From: Telmatactis stephensoni
Lineage: Eukaryota; Cnidaria; Anthozoa; Actiniaria; Isophelliidae
NCBI GenBank assembly: GCA_029948255.1
Contig: JALIZF010001777.1
Coordinates: 451,501-515,500 of the forward strand
Reading direction: 5' to 3'
DNA length: 64,000 nucleotides
The translations under genes were made by a program, and so were the position numbers. Below, piece after piece: positions 57,302 through 64,000 of the stretch. Each line of letters begins with the position of its first letter. The first letter of the stretch is position 1. The notes under the pieces were generated by a model. It saw only the letters and a list, made by a program, of their open reading frames with translations. It was not told the origin of the DNA and did not search any database.

Positions 57302-58716
57302 TCTTCAAGACATCTGTCCAATATTTTCCTATTAAAATGATTGTTTAGTCATTGTGATGTTCAGTGAGTGTAATCGCCTATATCAAAGCTTCTGATTTAT
57401 CCTGAAAGACCTGAAAATCGTTCGGTCTTGTACAGTATCCGAAGTCAAGTTCTTAACGCATTTTGATTATTAAGTGAATATATTTGAATCTTCTAAAGTT
57501 TTACATATTCCAAGTTGAATTATCAAGGGGTAGTGAAGACCCCTCCCTCTGGGTCTCACAAAGTCTCAGTTCGATTTCGCAGGGCTTGCAGTCTGTTTGG
57601 GCAAAAAAAAACCTGTAAGGAAGCCAATTTAATTAGGAGACCACAGTCCATTGTGAGTCCTGTGGAAGCCTCAAATACATGCAAATGATTATTGTGCACA
57701 AACAGGCAGAAATCAGTGGCGGATCCAGGATTATCTTCAGGATGGGTGCACCATCATATAAATTGGAAATTGCCGAGAGGATATTTTGGACAAATATTGA
57801 GAAGAAAGGACTCAAAGTCGTCCCAGGAGGGGTCATGCACCCCCCTGCATCCCTCCCCTAAATCCGCCCCCCTGGAAATCAGGCTCGCAAGAAAAAGACG
57901 TAAACATGAAGTCGAAGTATTGCCTCTATATAAAATACAAAATATCACATCGCATCTATCATTGGAAGAAGTGGACAGAATCTCCCAACTCAATTGATTA
58001 TTTTACTGATTAACTTGAAAATCCCTCATACTTCATGATATGATATTGGTCCTTTCATTTTTTGCAATTCAGTTCTTTTCATACATCGGGCAGAATCAAG
58101 CGACATCACATCCGGGACATTCAACCGTGAAGCGCCAAATTCAAAGATTTTTTGAAATTCACGATCAAATTTACAAAGAAAAAAGCCAAAACCCTGTTCA
58201 ATATTATTTTATTTAAAGAAACCTATAACCTTAATCGGTTAGGTAACTGTTTTTTTATAGTGATCCTATCAAACTCAAATTTAACTCAAATTGAAAAATT
58301 ATATCCATGGATTTTCTCTGCAAGCAAAAATATATTGAAGTTGGAGTATTTCTATGGGAAAATGTATGGGAAAACCGAAATACTAATATTCAAAGATGAA
58401 TTACGTAGAATACGTTGCCTTATTCGCCTAGATAACTTTCGATTTGTGCACAAACAGGCAGAAATCAGTGGCGGATCCAGGATTATCTTCATATATTTTA
58501 AATATTATTTGGTTATTCTACTTTTGTTAGGTAAACTTTTCACCGATTTTAGACCAAAATCTCTAGTAGCAAAATGCAATTTGTCACTGAGAACCACAAT
58601 TTTAGCCCTTCATTTTGCATACTAATTGCCTCTACTTGGACCGCCTACGGATCCTAAGCTCCGCCCCCTACACAATAGTCCAGTTAGCCATGATAATCAC
58701 ATCAATTTGAAATAGA
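57302..58716. other. Non-coding region with hAT-type repeat ends
   Basis: Homology to the copy 1 flank ends at about 57412. Bases 57713-57880 have ends cagtggcggatcc and aatccgccccctg-like sequence, a common hAT MITE form. A 45-bp piece (gtgcacaaacaggcagaaat plus that end) recurs at about 58443-58490. No supported gene. Confidence 0.5.
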
Positions 58717-59881
58717 ATGCAGTATAGTCTGGGAATCGATTATAAGTCACTGGGTAACTACTACGAGGCAATAAAGTGTCAAACTAAGAAGCTGGAAATG
58801 TGTGTTGAGTTTGGCAATAAAAAAGGCGAAGCAAGAGCCCATGGTAACTTGGGACTACCGTATGAATTGCTTGGCAAATACCATGAAGCCAGTGCACATA
58901 ACGAGAAAAGTATAGTAATTGCAAAAGATATCAAAGACAGATTTGGCGAAGGAAGAGCTGTTGGAAACTTAGGAACCACGTTAATGAAGATGGATAACTT
59001 CAAGAAGCCATTCATTGTTTTGAAGAGTCCATAAAAATCGCCCTATAGAAGTGAAGGACAAGCAAAATGAAGGAACTGCTTATATATTAATCTTGGCAAA
59101 TGTAAGACAATTTTAGGTCAGTATAACGATGCATTAGAAATGTTTGATAAGCAGATTCACTTGTCTGAAGAAATTGGGGAAAAAGGCCAGCAAGCCATGG
59201 GATATGGCAACAAAGGAACGGTTTATCTTGAATAAATAAATACCAACAAGCCATTGATTGCTATCAAAAGGAGTTGAAAATTGCAAAGGAGATAGACAAC
59301 AAAAGAGCAGAAGCAGAGAGCTACAATGGTCTTGGAAGGCTGTATGGGCTCTTGCTATTTTCATTTACAAAGAACGGTGAACAAGAGAGAAGAGAGGAGT
59401 ATATTGCCAAGTCCAAGCATTACATAAGAGAATCACTGCGATGAAGTGAATGGCTATTTGAACATCTCAAAAACAACAAGACCATCTTAAGATATCCATA
59501 TTTGAAACTTTCATCAAGGACTATAATTTCCTGACTACTGTATTGATATTCAATAACGAACCAAAAGAGGCACTTTTGGTATCTGATCGTGGAAGAGCTC
59601 GAGCACTTGATGATCGTTTGGTTTCAAAGTATAACCTGAACCAAGAACAACAGTCAGGACTCGAGCCAATATCTTATGCCGATGCAGAAAGCATGGGAGC
59701 TGACTGCTCGATTCTCTTTTATGCTCTACAACCGACATTCCAGTGTACTTGGATTATAGGATCAACTGATTCATCAGATTTGCTTCTGGCTACGGAAATC
59801 TAGTACTGCGTATGAAGGAACCGAGAAGCCTCTGATGTCTTCATTTGACTTGATCAAGGAACGATGGATACCAGAAGAAGA

Positions 59882-60015
59882 TATAATAATAATAATAATA
59901 AAATGACTTATATAGCGCCAAAATCCTAAAGTTCAGTGGCGCTGTGTTATATAAATTACAATTTACAGAAAAATAAAGATGGTAGACAAATGGAAGATAT
60001 GATATACATTGGCGT
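59882..60015. mobile_element. Short repeat insertion in the CHAT linker
   Basis: An (aat)n run followed by gacttatatagcgcc and ending in AT-rich sequence interrupts the pseudogene between EEDI and the DLPFLYDV segment. The ttatatagcgcc motif next to (aat)n suggests a SINE or retroelement 3' end in antisense; the family call is inference. Confidence 0.55.
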
Positions 60016-60878
60016 ATATCAGATCTTCCATTTCTATATGATGTCTAAAGAGATCTTTACGATGACGAGAATCCAAACCCTATCGAAAGCTTGTATAAAG
60101 CACTGATATCTCCAGTCCTACACCTGCTCATCAAAGATGAGATTGTCAACATTCCTGATGGAGCTATATTTACTGTACCATTTGCTGCGCTACGAGATTC
60201 AAACACCGGAGAGTTTCTTTCCGAAACAAAGCTAGCGCATTCGCGTTGCACCATCGTTGACATCGCTGAAGGCACTGCAAGAATGTCCAGCAGACTTTCA
60301 CAGTAAGACAGGCGCACTCATAATTGGAAATCCCACAGTTGGCAAAGTAATGTTTAGAGGAAAGACAAGAGAGATCCCTGATCTTCCATGTGCAGAAAGG
60401 GAATCTGAAATAATCGGAGAATTGCTGGGGGTTCAGCCATTTATAGGATCACAAGCCACCAAAGAGGCCATCATACGAAACCTCAGAGAGGGCGTAGCTG
60501 TCATTCACTTTGCAGCGCACGGAACTACAGATGGAGAAATATTTCTAACACCATCTACAACTGATGACTTGACATGCAGTGAACAAGACTACATCCTGAC
60601 AATTAAAGAAGTACAAGAAAGTGGTGTTCGTCCTCAACTTGTTGTGCTGAGTTGCTGTTACAGTGGTCGTGGTGAAATCAAAGCAGAAGGAGTAGTTGGA
60701 ATGAGTCGAGCTTTCCTTGCTGCAGGAGCTCGTGCTATGGTAGCATCACTATGGGCCATTGCTGACCAAGCTACCGTGGTGTTTATGGAAAAGTTTTACA
60801 GTCATTTGAAAGAAGGAGAAAGTGCAAGTAAGAGCCTCCAACAAGCCATGAAAGATATGAAAGAAATACCAAGATACA

Positions 60879-61294
60879 CAGGGTGGTGAAGAGGTATTTC
60901 GTGACCCGTGATTCAGTCTAAATTAGGCTTGTGATTCGTGAAAAGTTAAAAATTCTAGCCGTGATCCGTGAAATCATCTTTGTCCGTGACTGGGATTTGC
61001 AGGTTTTCATTGCCGAGATTCGTGATTATAAAAATGCCGATTCGTGAAATATGCGACGCGCAGAAAAGAGACAACGAAAAACAGTGTGATCCTTCGATTG
61101 TACGTACTTTCGGTCCGTTTATAAGGACAAAATTCGTGCAAAAAATCTTAGGAATGAAAAACCAGTATTTATTTTTAAATGAAAAGTAAAAATCTTCTAT
61201 GATTTGTGAAATAGCTTATCATTATTCCGTGATCCGTGAAATTGCGAAAAAATGGTTCGTGATTCGTGATGGGTACCCCCTCTTCACCACCCTG
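60879..61294. mobile_element. MITE inserted in CHAT coding sequence
   Basis: 416 bp with inverted ends CAGGGTGGTGAAGAGG. The perfect 6-bp duplication GATACA is at 60873-60878 and 61295-61300. The interior is packed with short cgtgat/ccgtgaaat motifs in varied spacing. Removing it and one duplicate brings EIPRY into frame with SDAQFWAPFF, the expected CHAT C-terminus. Confidence 0.9.
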
Positions 61295-61362
61295 GATACA
61301 GTGACGCACAGTTCTGGGCTCCATTCTTTCTGATTGGTGATGGCGTTATCATCACGATTTAA

Positions 61363-62404
61363 GACGAATGACCACGTGTTGATGTGTAAATAGCCACTTT
61401 GCCCTAGTCTACCTAGTCTCATTTTACGTCGCGCGATGTGAGGCGGTGAAAAGAGAGTGAAGTTTTTTCATCTACTAATACTCCTTTGCAGTCGGTCGCG
61501 TTGGCTTGGGACCTTTTGGTCCACAACTACATTTTGTAATTTTGAAATAGCTGAGTATTCGTTCGAAAGGTAGCGGTTTTGAAATATGCATATATAAAAT
61601 ATAAATTTCGATCAAGGAGATACGAATTTTCAAAAAATCGCGAAATTTTGTATGAAAAAGCTTGTTGTTACACAAGAGATACCTGAACAAATTTCGATTT
61701 TTGAAAATTCACATCTCCTTGATTTTTCCACTTACGTCCTTCAAGCTTCACAGTTTTACTGATTTTGATGTGCTCTTTCCAGCTTTGCTCATTGTTTTTA
61801 AGTTTAGGAACTTTTGGAATTACATGGTGAAAGCTCTGAAATCACTGTAGCAATTTACAAAATTAAATACGTCATTTACACGTATAAGATTACCGAATAC
61901 GTCTTGGTAACTGTCATATTCAGATTTATCATATTAGTTTACAATAGTTATGTTACCAGCTTCTACCCTAAATTAAAATGGCTTCTGCCCTTTTTGCGAT
62001 CGACTTTTTCAGTTTTGCGCCTAGTCTACCCCTCGTTATTACGAACAATGTGTAATTTTTGAGCTTTTAAGCTGGAATTATGCATTAAATGTGAAAGAAC
62101 AAATACGAGAAAGCAGTGAGCAAACTTTACATAGTGCTTTACCAAGTGAATTTGTAAACAGATGTGTTATAATTTCCGACCAAAAAACACTAAATAATGT
62201 TCTTGTCATAAGATACTCTAAAAACGTTACCTCTGTAGTGAGGATATCGCTAGGCTCCACATGTAGGGCAATTCGCTACTCTCTAGTTTTACAATCACAA
62301 ATGAGCAAAACTATTGTAAGTACGGATCATTGGCCCCATGCAAGCAGCTGTCAAACTAGAAATTATCTGATTGGCTAGTTAATATTTAACTTGAACTCAA
62401 TTCT
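61363..62404. other. Non-coding region, one short inverted repeat
   Basis: No supported gene. The block atcaaggagatacgaatttt at about 61611 is matched in reverse at about 61697-61725, leaving an imperfect hairpin. Confidence 0.5.
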
Positions 62405-62692
62405 TGGGTTGCATGTGACGTCACGGCAGCCATCTTGGTTGAACTTAAACAAAAGATTTCTCATTAACGTCACTTGTTCATCCAACATGGCTACCGCTCT
62501 ATTGTCTTCTGTATGAATTCCCAAAGGAATGGATGAAACCCAGCAATTGCTGGTTTTCAATCATTCCCTTGAGCGTCAAAATATAAAAGAATGGCAGCCA
62601 TGTTGGTTGAACGAACAAGAGACACTAATATATTAATGAGCAATCTTTTGTTGAAGTTCAACCAACTGAGATGGCCGCCGTGACGTCAATTG
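62405..62692. mobile_element. MITE splitting the dispersed repeat
   Basis: The ends gcatgtgacgtcacggcagc and its complement (about 62660-62692) are inverted through gttgaactt. The related copy at 42870 lacks this segment, so it inserted later. Confidence 0.75.
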
Positions 62693-62727
62693 AAAGCCAG
62701 CAATATGATTGACAATGTATTTACATG

Positions 62728-63167
62728 TTTGATTGACCCCCCTCGGCCGAGTGTACCTCTATATCTACTCAAGAAGCTTGCTTGCCTCTACTAATTGAAA
62801 GGAATCATCTCGTTTAGCAAAATAATGATGGAAGGTAAGACACAGAATCGAGTATAAAGGCGCTGTTACACGCTGAAACTGTTAATTATCTGAAACATGT
62901 GTCGATCGCCGATGCGAGACGAGTTTCATAAAAGGGTGTTACACGCTAAACTTTCGTCCTGAATCTTGTCCGCGACACAAGTTTCTGTTGCAGGTGTAGA
63001 AAGCAGTTCTACTTTTTGTGAAACCGTCTCGTGAAACCGACCCGGGGAAAGTTTCAGCTAAATGACCAAGTTACACGGTGCAATGCGTTGTGAAATTTGT
63101 CTCGCAACGGCCATTAATTGAGGCTGAAGTTTCAGAGAAAAGTTTCAGCGTGTAAACAGCACCTTAA
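62728..63167. mobile_element. Dispersed repeat, copy 2, with intact right end
   Basis: Direct counterpart of 42899-43247. It contains an inner element, 62857-63167, with ends aaggcgctgttacacgctga and its complement, and several internal gtttca/tgaaac motifs. Confidence 0.78.
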
Positions 63168-63812
63168 GTCTTGATTTTTTTTCCCGTAGTCCAAATCAAC
63201 ATTCAATTAGGTTTTCAATTTGAGCTGAAGAGGAGTCTCCTATCATATCGTGTATCATAAAGTCCGAGTTACATGCTACGATAAATTAAGTACTTGTGTG
63301 GTTTCAGTTCCACTGATTTTAACACTCCATTTCAGTATGGACAGAAGACAAAGACCGAAGACGAAAAATCACTTGAAAATCGCTCGAAACAGCAACCTCG
63401 GCCATAGCAGGACAGGATTTGTAAGGAATTTAACGAAGTTCAGTTCGTTTTATAGAAAACCCTACCAATCAATCCGCCAATGGCGAAGTAACTCGTGGAT
63501 TGTCCCTTTTAATGGAATTAGTTTTAAAATAACGAGGTTTTTTTGAAGGCAAAATTATAGATCAATTAAAGCAATACATATTTTTTAAATGATAGATCAT
63601 TGCTCGCACAAATTTAAACATTAAGTTTGGGCCCACCTGTAAAGCATATAAGGAATTTTTAGGGAGTCAGCAGTTGGATCATCATTAAGAATATGAGCTA
63701 ACGTAATTTTTTTAGCAAAAAATAATAGACTTGAGTACGAAAGAACAAAAGAAAAAGATAATGAAGCAAAGAAAAAAGATAAAAAAGAAAAAAAAAGAAA
63801 AAAATTGTTCGT
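63168..63812. other. Non-coding region
   Basis: No supported gene. Bases 63470-63560 resemble 7085-7200 (ccgccaatggcg..aactcgtggatt..gaaggc). Confidence 0.45.
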
Positions 63813-63884
63813 ACCAACCGGTAGTCGAACCCACGACCTTTGGAATTCGAGCAAGCAACGAACCGCTTGAGCTAATGAGCAATT
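63813..63884 (-). tRNA. tRNA-like sequence (tRNA-derived SINE head or pseudogene)
   Basis: On the minus strand, an A box tagctcaagcgg (about 63875-63863) and a B box ggttcgactacc (about 63831-63820) are spaced about 30 nt apart as in tRNA genes, followed by a T-rich run that could end pol III transcription (63803-63781). The acceptor pairing is weak and the D and anticodon stems do not form well, so it is not a functional tRNA; the anticodon cannot be assigned. Confidence 0.5.
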
Positions 63885-64000
63885 CACTGTTTTCAAGGTG
63901 TTATTTTTTATATATATTGCTAATTTACGTTCGTACTCAAATATGATTTCGTTCGCTTTATATTTCAACATTTACTCTCGTGCTGATAGATTAGAAACAC

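Larger units (their letters stand above)
58717..61362 (+). pseudogene. TPR-CHAT protein, decayed
   Basis: TPR units occur early (YKSLGNYYEAIKC, HGNLGLPYELLGKYHEA, VGNLGTTLMKMDN) and continue, across frame shifts near 59000, 59042 and 59085 and a stop near 59234, into YNDALEMFDKQI and AIDCYQKELKIAKE. A linker follows, with further stops near 59443 and 59801. The CHAT domain then reads ENPNPIESLYKALISPVL, IPDGAIFTVPFAALRD, a shift near 60235, ALIIGNP, the His motif VIHFAAHG and the Cys motif LVVLSCCYSG (60257-60889). CHAT is a caspase-like protease fold, and both catalytic residues are present. The last 20 or so codons (SDAQFWAPFFLIGDG) lie beyond a MITE, at 61301-61362. Coral annotations often label this family TTC28-like. 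The many lesions make it a pseudogene. Confidence 0.83.

Noticed and set aside
58717..61362. CHAT protease as a bacterial defence gene or contamination
   Set aside because: The TPR-CHAT layout, the MITE insertions and the surrounding repeats are those of a metazoan family; CHAT-TPR proteins are common in corals.

Overview
The window reads as nuclear DNA of a marine invertebrate, most likely a cnidarian and probably an anthozoan such as a coral or anemone. The reasons are spliced genes with GT-AG introns, rhodopsin-class GPCRs, an animal-type PA14/CHGN glycosyltransferase, a TPR-CHAT gene of a kind strongly expanded in corals, AT-rich sequence, and a very dense load of DNA transposons, MITEs and non-LTR retrotransposons. 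The species assignment is inference. No bacterial operons, CRISPR arrays or viral genes were seen.

Layout. Bases 1-734 hold a partial class A GPCR on the minus strand. Bases 735-4712 are non-coding, with a GA-rich microsatellite and a small inverted-repeat element. Bases 4713-5687 hold a second class A GPCR broken by three single-base insertions. Bases 5688-8279 are non-coding. From 8280 to about 19385 lies a nested DNA-transposon block: a long-TIR element (8280-13103) whose left arm is split by a hAT-like element with an 8-bp target duplication (8594-10654) and whose core holds a 1.17-kb, almost fully palindromic MULE-like element with a 9-bp duplication (11100-12270); a 503-bp solo LTR (13714-14216); another hAT-like element (14253-17633) carrying a PIF1-helicase fragment and a large A-rich/T-rich inverted repeat; and several hairpin MITEs.

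The main genes are two direct copies of a beta-1,4-N-acetylgalactosaminyltransferase 3/4-like enzyme. Copy 1 (19453-41556) has five exons whose phases join into an intact 728-codon frame. Copy 2 (51379-56245) has the same five exons and phases but a 4-bp insertion that shifts exon 1. The last intron is 258 bp in copy 2 and 16,451 bp in copy 1. The difference is a chain of retrotransposons with a C-terminal CCHC and restriction-like endonuclease region (R2/R4-Dong-like architecture), each separated from the next by a (TAA/TTA)n array. Several other elements are present in one gene copy and absent from the other, so target duplications can be read directly.

Between the two copies, 43339-47966 has the A1-internal-B1-A2-B2 split direct repeats of PAT/Ngaro-type tyrosine-recombinase retrotransposons, but no recognisable reverse transcriptase or recombinase. 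Downstream of copy 2 there is a 783-bp solo LTR inside its 3' flank (56519-57301), then a decayed TPR-CHAT gene (58717-61362). A 416-bp MITE with a 6-bp target duplication separates the last 20 or so codons of that gene from the rest. A tRNA-like sequence with pol III boxes lies on the minus strand at about 63813-63884.
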